Shown here: piece by piece, positions 1 through 9,208 of the stretch
Position numbering within the stretch: position 1 is the stretch's first letter
Layout: every line of letters starts with the position of its first letter
IMG/VR virus record: IMGVR_UViG_3300002460_002255
Span: 1,448-54,310 of that record
Direction: 5' to 3' (one strand)
DNA: 52,863 nucleotides
Source of the DNA: a virus
Position numbers and translations under genes: made by a program
The notes under the pieces: model-generated
Told to the model about the DNA's origin: nothing
Seen by the model: the letters and a program-made list of their open reading frames with translations, nothing else
The model's database searches: none

Positions 1-822
1 AAAGACGTAACGATTATTATACCAACTATTTTAAACGGTGACCTGCCACTGGAAAAGCTAGATCGACAAAAATACGCCTTTGACCATTGTCTTGAATCTT
101 TGGATGAGACAGTTCCTGATATCCCTAAGATAATTGCTTCTAATGGGGGTAAGCCAATTAGTTACATTAACTATACCCAAATTCATAATTGGCGACAGGG
201 GCAATGTATGGCAGTGAATGCAGCCGTAGCTACTACTAATACTCCTTGGGTCTTTATTACCAACGATGACATGATTTATGCCCCTGGTTGGTGGGATCGA
301 TTAATAAGGGACATAACTCTTGATACTAAATGTATCTCACCCAAGCTCGTGGAGCCGAGGCCAGGGGCTCTTACTTTTATAGTTCAGCCCTTTGGCGGAG
401 CTGGTGGTGATTTTAATAAAGAAGGGTGGCTAGAGTTTGCTAAAAATTATAATGGTGCAGAAGTGAGAACAGGATTTAATCTACCGTTTCTTATTCGACG
501 GGAGCTGTGGGATACAATTGGTGGTTACGATATAAATTACGATCCTTGGGGTAGTAACGGGGATAGCGATCTGGAATATAAAATTAAATTGGCAGGAGTC
601 CAACCGTATCAATCTCAGAATAGCCTGGTTTATCATTTCTCCCAGACTTCAGGAACATTCTCTCCAGAAAACCAGGGCTATTGGCAAAAGAATTACGCTT
701 ATTTTATAGAGAAGTGGGGTTTTGAAAGGGTGGGCAGTCCAGAGATTTGGGAAGCTACCTTTGATATACCTGATGAAGGAAGGAAATTTAGACCAGATTG
801 GGAAGGTAAATATGCGCCTTAA
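1..822 (+). CDS. Family 2 glycosyltransferase, 5'-truncated by window edge
   Basis: The reading frame is open from base 1, so the gene starts just outside the window; the first internal ATG is at 100. The visible protein begins KDVTIIIPTILNGDL, a typical GT-A N-terminal strand. It has the acidic metal/nucleotide-sugar motif TNDDMIYAPGW near residue 95, and GGYDINYDPWG followed by SNGDSDLEYK, the region that often supplies the catalytic acid in GT2 enzymes. The likely role is transfer of a sugar from a nucleotide donor in the cytoplasm. It overlaps the next gene by 11 bases, as in a tight operon. A close paralogue sits at the other window edge (52234 onward) and shares long identical DNA stretches. 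The acceptor is unknown. Confidence 0.85.
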   Translation, partial: KDVTIIIPTILNGDLPLEKLDRQKYAFDHCLESLDETVPDIPKIIASNGGKPISYINYTQIHNWRQGQCMAVNAAVATTNTPWVFITNDDMIYAPGWWDRLIRDITLDTKCISPKLVEPRPGALTFIVQPFGGAGGDFNKEGWLEFAKNYNGAEVRTGFNLPFLIRRELWDTIGGYDINYDPWGSNGDSDLEYKIKLAGVQPYQSQNSLVYHFSQTSGTFSPENQGYWQKNYAYFIEKWGFERVGSPEIWEATFDIPDEGRKFRPDWEGKYAP

Positions 823-1780
823 TTTTATTGGTAATTACCAAAGAGGATATGTAGGCGAAGAAGCAGATGAAGTTCATCTAACTAGGGAAGTAGAAAGACT
901 GGGAAATAACGTAAATAAAGTTCCTAGGGATATTTGGAAAGCGCATGTAGATGGATTAAAGAATGATGACTGGAATAAGTATTTAGATAATCTCAAAGCT
1001 GACATTAACATCATCTGTAAATGGAATCATTTTGATGATGGAAAATACATTAAGAACCTAAGGGAAGAATCAAGTGCTCCAGTATTTTATTGGGTTTGGG
1101 ATTACATGGCCGATGGAGGAGAAGATAACTTTAATATACGGATGGCAAAGGAAGCTGATTTGTACTTATCTAACGAAGGTGGAGCCTTTAACTTTTACTC
1201 TAATCTTGGAATCAAACCCTATTACTTTCCTATGGATGTTTGCGATGGAGATTTGCCAGTCTTTGAGAATGAAGAAAAGATTTATGATGTGGTATTTCCA
1301 GGTAGCTATGTCAAGAAAGGAGATAGGATTGAGTATTTAAAAGAAATCAATAAAGAGATACCAGTAAAGATATTTGCCTGGAACCATGAGGAATGGTTGA
1401 AAGAAGGCTTTGATGCTAGCCCCGCAGTCTATGGAGCTGACTTTAATAAAATGATAGCTCAATCAAAGGTTGTACTTGGATTTAATGTTAATGCTCATTG
1501 TTGGGGATATTGGAGCAATAGGGTAGGGAAGGTACTTACTGTTGGTGGTCTATTAGTTCAACAATATGCTCCTGGGATGGAATTATTATTGCCAGATTGT
1601 GTTTCTCTATTTAGGAATCCACAAGATTTAACTACAAAAATAAAAAATATATTAGAAAAGAGTATTTATTGCCCACATAAAAAACATGAAGAGTTTACAT
1701 CAAATCAAAGATGCTACGATTTATATTTTTTGATAACTAATTATCTAAAGGAAGGAAAATTATGGAACAAACTACCATAA
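812..1780 (+). CDS. Glycosyltransferase, CgeB-like GT-B fold
   Basis: A 322-residue protein. The start is placed at ATG 812 because GGAAGG lies just upstream and the protein then begins MRLNFIGNYQRGYVGEEADE, as expected for a GT-B enzyme; the longer frame from 722 lies inside the preceding gene. The C-terminal half has the pattern NVNAHCWGYWSNRVGKVLTVGG followed by VQQYAPGMELLLPDCVSLF. This resembles the CgeB/Glyco_trans_1_2 family, where the motif binds the nucleotide sugar. It overlaps its neighbours on both sides. The sugar and acceptor cannot be told from sequence. Confidence 0.75.
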   Translation: MRLNFIGNYQRGYVGEEADEVHLTREVERLGNNVNKVPRDIWKAHVDGLKNDDWNKYLDNLKADINIICKWNHFDDGKYIKNLREESSAPVFYWVWDYMADGGEDNFNIRMAKEADLYLSNEGGAFNFYSNLGIKPYYFPMDVCDGDLPVFENEEKIYDVVFPGSYVKKGDRIEYLKEINKEIPVKIFAWNHEEWLKEGFDASPAVYGADFNKMIAQSKVVLGFNVNAHCWGYWSNRVGKVLTVGGLLVQQYAPGMELLLPDCVSLFRNPQDLTTKIKNILEKSIYCPHKKHEEFTSNQRCYDLYFLITNYLKEGKLWNKLP

Positions 1781-2793
1781 AGTTATTGCAGCCTTACGTA
1801 AATAGTAAAATGCGGCAGTCTGCAATGGAAGTTCTAAAGACAAGTTTTATTGGTCAAGGCCCAAAGGTAGATGAGTTTGAGAGGAAGTTCTCTAAAGAAT
1901 TAGGTTATAAATATGCACTTGCTGTTAATTCAGCTACTTCAGGTTTAGAGCTTGTTTATCATCTGTTGGGATTAGGTCCAGGAGATGAGGTCATCACGCC
2001 TGTATTTACTTGTACTGCTACTAATTTAGCTCTAGTTAGGAGAGGAGTAAAAGTTGTATTCGCCGATGTGAAAGAAAACCTGTTGATAGACCCAGAGGAT
2101 GCTATAAAAAAAATTACTCCTAAAACCAAAGCAATCATAAATGTTCATTTACATGGTACAAGAAGTGTGTTTCCTAAGTTGGATATTCCAGTAGTAGGAG
2201 ACGCCGCCCAATATTTAGATAGGACTCACGATGCTTATAATGTCTACTCCTTTCAAGCCACTAAGATATTTTCTACAGTTGATGGTGGGATGGTCACTTT
2301 ACCTGATGAGACTTCTTACAAGAGAGCTAAGCTACTGCGCTGGTATGGGATTGATCGGGAGACAGGAAAACCAAATATTAATGTTGATATTAAAGAAGCA
2401 GGGTATAAATACCACATGAACGATGTTACTGCTGCGATGGGAATTGCTGGATTAGGTAGTTTAGTAGCATTGTGGGGCCATCAAGTAACTTTGAATGCTC
2501 ATTATGTCGCTAATTTATGGGATACCCCTGGGATTGAATTAATGGGTGGTTATGGCCCGTTTCTAATCTCAGTTGAGAAGAGAGAGGAACTAATTGCTAA
2601 GTTGAGAAAACACGGAATTGAAGCAGGTTTAATGCACCGCCGTAATGATACTTATTCAGTCTTTGGCGGTAAAAGACAGAAGTTGCCTACTATGAATAGA
2701 ATTGAAGATAAATATTTATTCTTACCTTTACATCACGCAGTCACTGAAAAGGATGTAAAGTATATTAGTAAAGTTATAAAAGGAGGTTGGTAA
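1762..2793 (+). CDS. DegT/DnrJ/EryC1/StrS-family sugar aminotransferase
   Basis: A 343-residue PLP-dependent enzyme that normally aminates a 3- or 4-keto NDP-sugar. Family landmarks are visible: FIGQGPKVDEFERKF near the N terminus, NSATSGLELVYHLLGLGPGDEV, the cofactor-contacting GDAAQ near residue 150, and FQATKIFSTVDGG with Lys168 as the expected Schiff-base lysine. C-terminal residues include HHAVTEKDVKYI, also typical. The length is slightly below the usual 360-400. An RmlB-like dehydratase (48514-49476) could provide its keto-sugar substrate. It overlaps its upstream neighbour by 19 bases and its stop overlaps the next start as TAATG. Confidence 0.9.
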   Translation: MEQTTIKLLQPYVNSKMRQSAMEVLKTSFIGQGPKVDEFERKFSKELGYKYALAVNSATSGLELVYHLLGLGPGDEVITPVFTCTATNLALVRRGVKVVFADVKENLLIDPEDAIKKITPKTKAIINVHLHGTRSVFPKLDIPVVGDAAQYLDRTHDAYNVYSFQATKIFSTVDGGMVTLPDETSYKRAKLLRWYGIDRETGKPNINVDIKEAGYKYHMNDVTAAMGIAGLGSLVALWGHQVTLNAHYVANLWDTPGIELMGGYGPFLISVEKREELIAKLRKHGIEAGLMHRRNDTYSVFGGKRQKLPTMNRIEDKYLFLPLHHAVTEKDVKYISKVIKGGW

Positions 2794-3362
2794 TGACAGA
2801 CGAAGAAATTATTCAAGCATGTGCTCATATTCCGTCATCGGTTTATGAGCCAGAGCAAAGAATGTGGTATAGAGTACTTTCCCCTTTGCCAGACAGTCCA
2901 GTAATTGTAGATTTAGGAACAGGACATGGTAAGAGTGCTGCTTCTTTAGCCTTATCATGCCCCCAGGGTCATGTATATACCTTTGATCCAGGTGAACCTT
3001 ATATCAATGCTGGATGTAACGAAGAGCAGTATGAAGCAGAAACTAATAAGTTTATGGAGGATGCAGGAGCGAAAAATGTAAGCTTTACTCGTGATTCATC
3101 TTTGACTGTACCTTGGGATAAGGACATTGATGTTCTGAACATTGACTCAAATCATACCTATGAACATACAAGATCGGAAATATTACGCTGGATACCATTC
3201 GTGAAACAAGGTGGTCATGCTTTCTTTCATGATTATGATCATCCCCAAGCACCAGGTGTAAGGCAAGCCATTGATGAGCTAATTCCTAGTACTTTTAATA
3301 TGGAATTAGTGGAGGTAACTGATGCTGGAGCAGTCAAATGTGCTCACTTTATCAAAAGCTAG
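2793..3362 (+). CDS. Class I SAM-dependent methyltransferase, Methyltransf_24/CmcI-like
   Basis: A 189-residue protein. The start is ATG 2793, six bases after a perfect AGGAGG at 2781-2786. The SAM-binding glycine motif is VDLGTGHGKSA, with the acidic residue at the end of strand 2 in YTFDPGEPY. The segment VLNIDSNHTYEHTRSEI followed by GGHAFFHDYDHPQAPGVRQA matches the Methyltransf_24 pattern (DxxHxYE, HDY, PGVxxA), which is common in sugar and cell-surface gene clusters. It probably methylates a sugar or glycan. It sits between the aminotransferase and the epimerase in one operon. Confidence 0.82.
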   Translation: MTDEEIIQACAHIPSSVYEPEQRMWYRVLSPLPDSPVIVDLGTGHGKSAASLALSCPQGHVYTFDPGEPYINAGCNEEQYEAETNKFMEDAGAKNVSFTRDSSLTVPWDKDIDVLNIDSNHTYEHTRSEILRWIPFVKQGGHAFFHDYDHPQAPGVRQAIDELIPSTFNMELVEVTDAGAVKCAHFIKS

Positions 3363-4212
3363 TAAAGTTATAGTAACTGGAAGTGCTGGGTTTTTAGGGA
3401 AACATTTAGTCAGGCGATTAACCTTTGCCGGTTATGACGTTATCGGGTGGGATATTGTTGAAGGTAATGATGTTTGCGATCCTAATCTAAAGTCTACTGA
3501 TATTGATGCAATCTATCATCTGGCATCTCCAGTGGATCCAGGTCATTATGAAAAGATTGCGGTGGATGTTGGTAGGACTAATTTCTTAGGTACCTTAAAT
3601 ATGTTAAATCTGGCTAAGGAAAACAAGGCTAAATTTCTGTTTACTTCCTCTTCAGAGGTTTATGGTGATATGGGGAGTAGACCATTCAAGGAAACTGATG
3701 TTGGGAAAGTAGATGTATCTGATCAACGAGCTTACTACAGCGAAGCCAAACGAGCGGGAGAAATGCTAACACTTCTCTATCATAATCTTTACAGCCTAGA
3801 TGTAAGGATTGTTAGGCCGTTTAATATATACGGGCCAGGTATGAGGAAGAACGACTCTCGTGTAATTCCGTCTTTTATTAGAGAAATTCAACGGGATAAA
3901 CCAATAATTATATATGGACTTGGACAAGCTACTCGAACTTTCTGCTATGTGGATGATTTTATAGAAGGTATGATGAGGGCTATGTACTACCCAAATACAA
4001 ATGGAGAAACATTTAATTTAGGTACAACTGAAGAAATATCTATTTCTGAATTGGCACAGTTATTTGGTAATCAAATAGAGTATAAGGAGAGTAGGAAGGA
4101 TGAGCCAGCTCATCGTCGACCTAATATTTCCAAGGCCAAAAAAATATTAAAATGGGAACCTATGATTAAACTAAGGAAAGGGCTAGAACTTACATGGGCA
4201 CATTATCGGTGA
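3322..4212 (+). CDS. NAD-dependent NDP-sugar epimerase/decarboxylase (extended SDR)
   Basis: A 296-residue extended short-chain dehydrogenase. The start at ATG 3322 has GGAGG six bases upstream; it lies inside the previous gene by 41 bases. The Rossmann motif is VTGSAGFLGKHLVRRL, the Ser/Thr catalytic region is FTSSSEVYGD, and the active-site YxxxK is YYSEAK. The segment RPFNIYGPGMRKNDSRVIP and then GQATRTFCYVDDFIEGM closely resembles UDP-glucuronate decarboxylase or UDP-glucose epimerase members. It would make or interconvert a nucleotide sugar for neighbouring transferases. Exact substrate unknown. Confidence 0.85.
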   Translation: MLEQSNVLTLSKASKVIVTGSAGFLGKHLVRRLTFAGYDVIGWDIVEGNDVCDPNLKSTDIDAIYHLASPVDPGHYEKIAVDVGRTNFLGTLNMLNLAKENKAKFLFTSSSEVYGDMGSRPFKETDVGKVDVSDQRAYYSEAKRAGEMLTLLYHNLYSLDVRIVRPFNIYGPGMRKNDSRVIPSFIREIQRDKPIIIYGLGQATRTFCYVDDFIEGMMRAMYYPNTNGETFNLGTTEEISISELAQLFGNQIEYKESRKDEPAHRRPNISKAKKILKWEPMIKLRKGLELTWAHYR

Positions 4213-5132
4213 TAATAGCGACGATTAGCGATGCTATTGCTACTAATTTTACAGTGGCCCAGATTATTCAACAGTTAGAAGCGGCTAAAATTGATTATGA
4301 GATTATACTTGTAGACAATGGTAGTGATGAAACGAATAAAAAAAATCTTATGGAATTTTTAAGGTTCCACGAGGAATTTCCAATTACCTATTACGAGTAT
4401 GATGTGAAAGGGACAATACCACCTCATTCCTTTGGAGTTACTAAAGCAATTGGAAAATACATAACGATGCCTGATCCCCATCTCATACTCTCCCCTAACT
4501 ACTTCAAGGTCATGTTAAATACATTGAAAGAACTGAAGAGCAAGAACGTAGAAGTGGTCTTTTCACCATTTAGCGTTGGGAGTATGACTAAAAAAGGTGG
4601 GGATTATATATCTGGAAGTCTGTTAACCAAACCTAATCCTTTTAGTAAGCCTAGCAATATTGGTGAATCTTGTAAAATGGGCGATCCTCCTCATCCAGTC
4701 TTATCTACCTCTATGACTAGCTTTATCTGTGAAAGAGATTGGTTTCTGAAGATAGGGAATATGTTTCCTGATTCTTTTGTTGAAGCTGGTGGTCATACAG
4801 CTGAGAGCCTTTTGATAGGGATTCCAACATGGATGTTTGGGAAGAAGTGTTACGTGCAACCTAAAGTTGTGGTTGAGCACCCAGTTTATCGAACCGCCAA
4901 GGGAGCAAGTTGGAGCGCTAATATGCACCTGAGCATGGCTGTAGCTGCTTATATTCTTGGTGGACAGAAGTATTTAGATGAGATGCCTGGACAATATGGA
5001 GCCTATGTTCCTGGTGCGTTGGAGAGGATACCTGTATCTAGTATGGAGGATAGGTTACACATTGAGAAGAATGCTAAATACAGCTTGGATGAATTAGTAG
5101 ATAAATGGGAGGTATTAAGAGATGAGGCTTAA
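4194..5132 (+). CDS. Family 2 glycosyltransferase
   Basis: A 312-residue protein beginning MGTLSVIIATISDAIATNF, with the GT-A motif EIILVDNGSDETN near residue 40 and KYITMPDPHLILS near residue 90 in the place of the DxD motif. The aspartate pair is thus split (DPH), so metal binding may differ from canonical GT2 enzymes. It overlaps the epimerase upstream by 19 bases and the next gene by 11 bases, so it is almost certainly co-transcribed. Donor and acceptor are unknown. Confidence 0.75.
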   Translation: MGTLSVIIATISDAIATNFTVAQIIQQLEAAKIDYEIILVDNGSDETNKKNLMEFLRFHEEFPITYYEYDVKGTIPPHSFGVTKAIGKYITMPDPHLILSPNYFKVMLNTLKELKSKNVEVVFSPFSVGSMTKKGGDYISGSLLTKPNPFSKPSNIGESCKMGDPPHPVLSTSMTSFICERDWFLKIGNMFPDSFVEAGGHTAESLLIGIPTWMFGKKCYVQPKVVVEHPVYRTAKGASWSANMHLSMAVAAYILGGQKYLDEMPGQYGAYVPGALERIPVSSMEDRLHIEKNAKYSLDELVDKWEVLRDEA

Positions 5133-6240
5133 ACATCGCTGGAAGTGTCAGTTTTGCAAGTCTGTTGATCTAACTTTGGTTTTAGATTTGGGACCGATGC
5201 CCTTAGTGGGGGATTTCTTAAAGAAAAAGGATGTTGGTAAAGAGAAATCTTACCCTATTAGACTATGGTGTTGTGAGAACTGTGGACTTATTCAGCTTTT
5301 GGATATTACTCCTAAAGAAGAACTTTTCCAATCATTCCTAACGGGCTATTCACTCACGAAACACTTTGAGAGATTTGCTAGAGAGATGGTATATCGGTTC
5401 TTGAAGAAAGGAGATTTTGTGGTGGAGATTGGAAGTAACGACGGGACTCTTCTTAAATTCTTAAAGGATTTAGGTATGGATGTATTAGGAATAGAACCAA
5501 TTTCTTACATAGCTAAACTATCTAAAGATAAAGGTTTACCAACTATTACTAAGTTCTTTTCTTTAAAAGTAGCTAAGACGATTAAACGCCAAGCGGATGC
5601 TATCTTTGCTAATAATGTTCTAGCTCACATTGATGACATAGCTGATACTTTTAGAGGAATTAAATACTTACTAAAAGATGACGGAATCCTAGTCTTTGAG
5701 GTTCATCATGTCTACAATATCTTTGCTCAGAAGCAGTGGGATAATGTGTATCAGGAGCATCTTTACTATTATTCAGTTGCGCCATTAGCTAATCTCCTAG
5801 CTAAATATGGGTTAGAAATAACTGAAATTAAACCGATTAAGAGTCATGGCGGTTCGATTAGAGTCTATGCTAGAAAGATGCCTAAAATAGATTTACAGAA
5901 ATATGCCGAGGATCACAAAGAAAAACTGGTGAAACTTCTAAAGGATCTAAAAGCCAAGGGTAAGAAAATCATTGGCTACGGAGCGTCTGGGAGAGGGAAT
6001 GTTTTATTAAATTTCTGTGGAATAAACAGTGAAATCATAGACTATATAATAGATGAAGCTCCTACTCGCTATAATAGATATACACCTGGAACTCACATAC
6101 CAGTAGTTCCTAAAGATAAATTTGATGGAGCAGACTATATTTTGCTTTTAGCTTGGAACTACGAAAAAGAAATCAAAAAGAAAATGAAAGGATTTAAAGG
6201 GAAATATATAATACCATTTCCCGAAGTGCATATAACATGA
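5122..6240 (+). CDS. Three-domain sugar C-methyltransferase (TylC3/TcaB9-like)
   Basis: A 372-residue protein with the three-part layout of NDP-sugar C-methyltransferases. An N-terminal zinc-binding part has CQFC near residue 10 and CCENC near residue 52. A central SAM domain has VVEIGSNDGTLLKFL, then NNVLAHIDDI and FEVHHVYNIFAQKQWDNVYQEH (the HxYYYS region). A C-terminal Rossmann-like part has IIGYGASGRGNVLLNF. Known relatives put a methyl group on carbon 3 of 4-keto dideoxy sugars, making branched sugars. This suggests an uncommon branched sugar in this phage. It has tight overlaps with both neighbours. Confidence 0.9.
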   Translation: MRLKHRWKCQFCKSVDLTLVLDLGPMPLVGDFLKKKDVGKEKSYPIRLWCCENCGLIQLLDITPKEELFQSFLTGYSLTKHFERFAREMVYRFLKKGDFVVEIGSNDGTLLKFLKDLGMDVLGIEPISYIAKLSKDKGLPTITKFFSLKVAKTIKRQADAIFANNVLAHIDDIADTFRGIKYLLKDDGILVFEVHHVYNIFAQKQWDNVYQEHLYYYSVAPLANLLAKYGLEITEIKPIKSHGGSIRVYARKMPKIDLQKYAEDHKEKLVKLLKDLKAKGKKIIGYGASGRGNVLLNFCGINSEIIDYIIDEAPTRYNRYTPGTHIPVVPKDKFDGADYILLLAWNYEKEIKKKMKGFKGKYIIPFPEVHIT

Positions 6241-6911
6241 ACTTAATTATTACGCCTGTATACAAAGCTTTTGAAAGAGCTAAACAGATGGTTAGAGCCA
6301 TTGATGAAGGGGCCACGATGCCCTTTTACCACGTGATGGTAGCTGATAACTGTGGTGATATTCCCGTAGCGCATGGTAGAAATAGGGCAATTATTACTTT
6401 CAGGGATGACTATATCGAAGGAGAACATAAGAGTAAAGAAGGCCAAGCTTTGGATTTAGCCTACACTTATGGTACTCAGAAATACACTCCCTATGGCCCT
6501 AACCCGCCGATGGACTATGTATTCCTAATTGAGGAAGATGTCATGGTTCCTCAAGGTTGGGACGCTAAACAGATAGAGTTATCTAGTCATTTAAAAGAAT
6601 GGGCAACCCTAGATGTCAGTAGTGTTGATGAAGCGGGAAAACTAACTTATCCAACTGTTATCTCTCCTCGCCATGGATATGTGGAGTTCGATGGAGTCAC
6701 CTTTGAGCATCAACATTACGCCGACTTTCAATGCACTTTATTTAATCCTATTATATGGTCAGCAGGAGTGCGGTTTTCAGATTTTCCAGATCACTTTGAC
6801 ATCTTATGGTCAAATAAAGTTACTGAGTTGACGGGATTAAAGCACTACCGCACACCTGATATTAAGGCAATCCATTATGCTAGCAGTAGCAGGAACGAGC
6901 TACCAAAATGA
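6237..6911 (+). CDS. Glycosyltransferase-like GT-A protein
   Basis: A 224-residue protein starting MNLIITPVYKAFERAKQMV, which resembles the first strand and helix of GT-A glycosyltransferases. Around residue 98 it has YVFLIEEDVMVPQGWD, an acidic motif placed like the DxD of GT2 enzymes, followed by a histidine-containing region FEHQHYADFQCTLF and the closing RTPDIKAIHYAS. The N-terminal donor-binding part is short. The start overlaps the previous stop as ATGA. It is probably a transferase of the same locus, but the match is weaker than for its neighbours. Confidence 0.6.
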   Translation: MNLIITPVYKAFERAKQMVRAIDEGATMPFYHVMVADNCGDIPVAHGRNRAIITFRDDYIEGEHKSKEGQALDLAYTYGTQKYTPYGPNPPMDYVFLIEEDVMVPQGWDAKQIELSSHLKEWATLDVSSVDEAGKLTYPTVISPRHGYVEFDGVTFEHQHYADFQCTLFNPIIWSAGVRFSDFPDHFDILWSNKVTELTGLKHYRTPDIKAIHYASSSRNELPK

Positions 6912-7852
6912 AAATAGCAGCACATAGTTCAGCTGGCAGAAAATTCATGGATGATATTATTGCTCACTGGGAAGCAAAAGGACATGAAGTGTTTTATGAA
7001 CACGGAGCTAATCCTGAGCTTACTAGAACCTGTGATCTAACCTACATGGATTGGTTGGATAACAACTTCTATTGTCTATTTAACGGGCCAGGTGGGGACA
7101 ATAACGCTCCTGGTTGGAAATCATACCCTAAGAAAGGCCCAATAGCCGTTAGAGCAATCGATATTGATATCTGGATGGGTAGACATAGAGATCAGCGAAT
7201 CTGGAATTATATGGATTACATGATCGTTATTAGTCCTTTCTATCAGAGAATGATTCAAGCAGAAGGTAACCCACCTAAAGGTAAATTGCATTTAATTAGA
7301 CCGGGAGTAAATCTGGAAAAGTTTACCTTTAGGAAAAAGGATAATGAATATAAGATAGCCTTAGTAACTGGTAATATGTGGGAGGCTAAGGCAACTTATG
7401 AGGCAATTAGATTACTAGCTTTGCTCAGAAAGCAGACAAAACACGACTGGACTTTACATATCCGAGGTGATTTTATTCCTCCTGAGTGGCATAGAGCGGC
7501 CCACGATCATCTTCTTGAAGTGCTTGGGGTAAAAGATAAAGTTTCAGTTTACTCTGCGGTAGGAGAAATGAATAACTGGTACGAAGATAAAGACTACATT
7601 CTAGTAACTAGCTATAAGGAAGCATTTAGTTACGCTGCGGGTGAGGGAATGGCTAAAGGGTTAAAGCCTATTTTAAATAACTTCTTTGGGGCAGAAGAGA
7701 TTTGGTCAAAGGAATATCTTTATACTAACTGGGATGATGTAATTAAGATGTTTCAGGAATCAATCGAATCAGAGAAATATAGACAATATATAGAGAAACA
7801 TTATTCTCTGGAAAGAATGTTGAAGGCGTACGATGAGCTACTTGGTAGCTGA
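6908..7852 (+). CDS. GT-B glycosyltransferase, family 4-like
   Basis: A 314-residue protein. The N-terminal half is a short Rossmann-like domain (MKIAAHSSAGRKFMDDIIAH). The linker and C-terminal half have the GT4 pattern VISPFYQRMIQAEG, LIRPGVNLEKF, KIALVTGNMWEAK, and the donor-binding segment SYKEAFSYAAGEGMAKGLKP, which corresponds to the E-x7-E motif region. It overlaps its upstream neighbour by 4 bases and the next gene by 20. It likely adds one sugar of the glycan made by this locus. Confidence 0.78.
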   Translation: MKIAAHSSAGRKFMDDIIAHWEAKGHEVFYEHGANPELTRTCDLTYMDWLDNNFYCLFNGPGGDNNAPGWKSYPKKGPIAVRAIDIDIWMGRHRDQRIWNYMDYMIVISPFYQRMIQAEGNPPKGKLHLIRPGVNLEKFTFRKKDNEYKIALVTGNMWEAKATYEAIRLLALLRKQTKHDWTLHIRGDFIPPEWHRAAHDHLLEVLGVKDKVSVYSAVGEMNNWYEDKDYILVTSYKEAFSYAAGEGMAKGLKPILNNFFGAEEIWSKEYLYTNWDDVIKMFQESIESEKYRQYIEKHYSLERMLKAYDELLGS

Positions 7853-8315
7853 CATGGATGATGTTTATATTGACCCTGCTAACGGCATGAACTGGCTTTG
7901 GTATTTAAAGGGAAAATATCCTAACTTTAAATGTACTTTATTTGTTATTCCCGGAAAAAGTACTCTTGATTGGATATGGGAATTAGTAAATTTAGATTGG
8001 GTGGAAGTAGGAATACACGGTAATATGCACGATGAGAAGGAAGAAATAACAGAGGATATTATAAAAGGGTGGTCAATTTGGTCATCCATTTATAAAGGTC
8101 CTAACTGGAAAGTTACTAAAAAAGAAATGGATTTACTTCATGAAAAGGGCTATTCATTAGCGGTTAAGGAAGTAATTGAGCATCCAATTAAACAATGGCC
8201 TTTGACTGATCCACGAGCAGTTCATGGTCATGCTTGGATCGAGGCTGACTGGAAGAGATTAGAATCTTTAATCAAACCAAAGACAGAGTTTAAATTTATA
8301 AAGGAAGTGATATGA
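7833..8315 (+). CDS. Polysaccharide deacetylase-like (NodB-type) protein
   Basis: A 160-residue protein beginning SYLVADMDDVYIDPANG. The paired Asp at residues 8-9 and the later VEVGIHGNMHDEKEE match the metal-binding motifs of carbohydrate esterase family 4 (D-D and H-x3-H); CTLFVIPG corresponds to the strand between them. It is short and the C-terminal motifs are not clear, so it may be a minimal deacetylase or an inactive relative. In this operon a natural job would be removing an acetyl group from an N-acetyl sugar. Function is inferred from motif order only. Confidence 0.6.
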   Translation: MSYLVADMDDVYIDPANGMNWLWYLKGKYPNFKCTLFVIPGKSTLDWIWELVNLDWVEVGIHGNMHDEKEEITEDIIKGWSIWSSIYKGPNWKVTKKEMDLLHEKGYSLAVKEVIEHPIKQWPLTDPRAVHGHAWIEADWKRLESLIKPKTEFKFIKEVI

Positions 8316-9208
8316 AAGAATTAGCGATAGTTTTACCCTACATACGAGATGATTATGTGAAACGCTGTATTGAAACGTTATATAAGTACACTAACAATTT
8401 CTACCTAATCGGTGTAGACCAGACTGTGAATGGCTACTATGATAAAAGATTCCACTTATATCTACGCCCGTTTCGTAATCTTGGGTTTGCCAAAGCCGCT
8501 AATGAGGGAATAATTCACGCTAAGCGCTGGGGAATTCCCTACATAGGTGTACTTAATGACGACACAGAGTTTATGCACAAAGATTGGTGGCAAGGAGTAA
8601 AAGATGAGTTTGCCACCGATGAGAAGATACTAGCAGTCTGTCCTGAAAGCCCCCGTGTGCCTTTGTGGGGCTATGGTAGACCCCATGGAGAGTATATTGA
8701 TATAATAGAATATAAGGAAGAGTACACAGAAGAAGACTGGCAATATCTATGTGCTGGTGATTATGAAGACCTTAAAGAAAGAGTCCAAGATATTCCCGAA
8801 GCTTTCCCGCTTACAAAGAGAGGTGTTATTGATGCAATCGCTATGTGGTTCCCTATCTTTAGGAACGAGTTTTTTGACAAAGTGGGTTACTTTGACGAAA
8901 GATTTTACCCCGGTGGAGGAGAGGACTACGACCTCAATGCCAGAGGATACCGTCTGGGTTATCGTTTAGTTTCAACCATGCGAGCCTGGATATGGCATTG
9001 GTGGGGACAAAGTAAGGACAAGGCTGCTGAACTACCAAAGGAATTAAATATGTTTGATACAGAACTTAGATGGAATAATTTAGATGAACTTTGGCCAAGA
9101 GAACTTAATAATGGTCAAGGGATGGATCCCTGGGGCCATCACACAGATGTTAATGGAAAAAGGCAACCATTGAATAGGGTAGCCGAAGTTCATATAAAAG
9201 AGTTATAA
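8312..9208 (+). CDS. Family 2 glycosyltransferase
   Basis: A 298-residue protein with a clear GT-A layout: ELAIVLPYIRDDYVKRCIETL, NLGFAKAANEGI, the DxD-like VLNDDTEFMHKDWW near residue 90, and the acceptor-side FDERFYPGGGEDYDLNARG, a hallmark of rhamnosyltransferase-like GT2 enzymes. It has an insertion between the two halves (GEYIDIIEYKEEYTEEDW). It overlaps the previous gene by 4 bases and is the last sugar gene before the tail module. The ORF stop TAA overlaps the TATAAT box of the next gene. Confidence 0.85.
   Translation: MKELAIVLPYIRDDYVKRCIETLYKYTNNFYLIGVDQTVNGYYDKRFHLYLRPFRNLGFAKAANEGIIHAKRWGIPYIGVLNDDTEFMHKDWWQGVKDEFATDEKILAVCPESPRVPLWGYGRPHGEYIDIIEYKEEYTEEDWQYLCAGDYEDLKERVQDIPEAFPLTKRGVIDAIAMWFPIFRNEFFDKVGYFDERFYPGGGEDYDLNARGYRLGYRLVSTMRAWIWHWWGQSKDKAAELPKELNMFDTELRWNNLDELWPRELNNGQGMDPWGHHTDVNGKRQPLNRVAEVHIKEL

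Noticed and set aside
722-811. Longer N terminus for the CgeB-like glycosyltransferase
   Set aside because: It lies within the preceding gene; ATG 812 has a better ribosome site and gives the expected N terminus.
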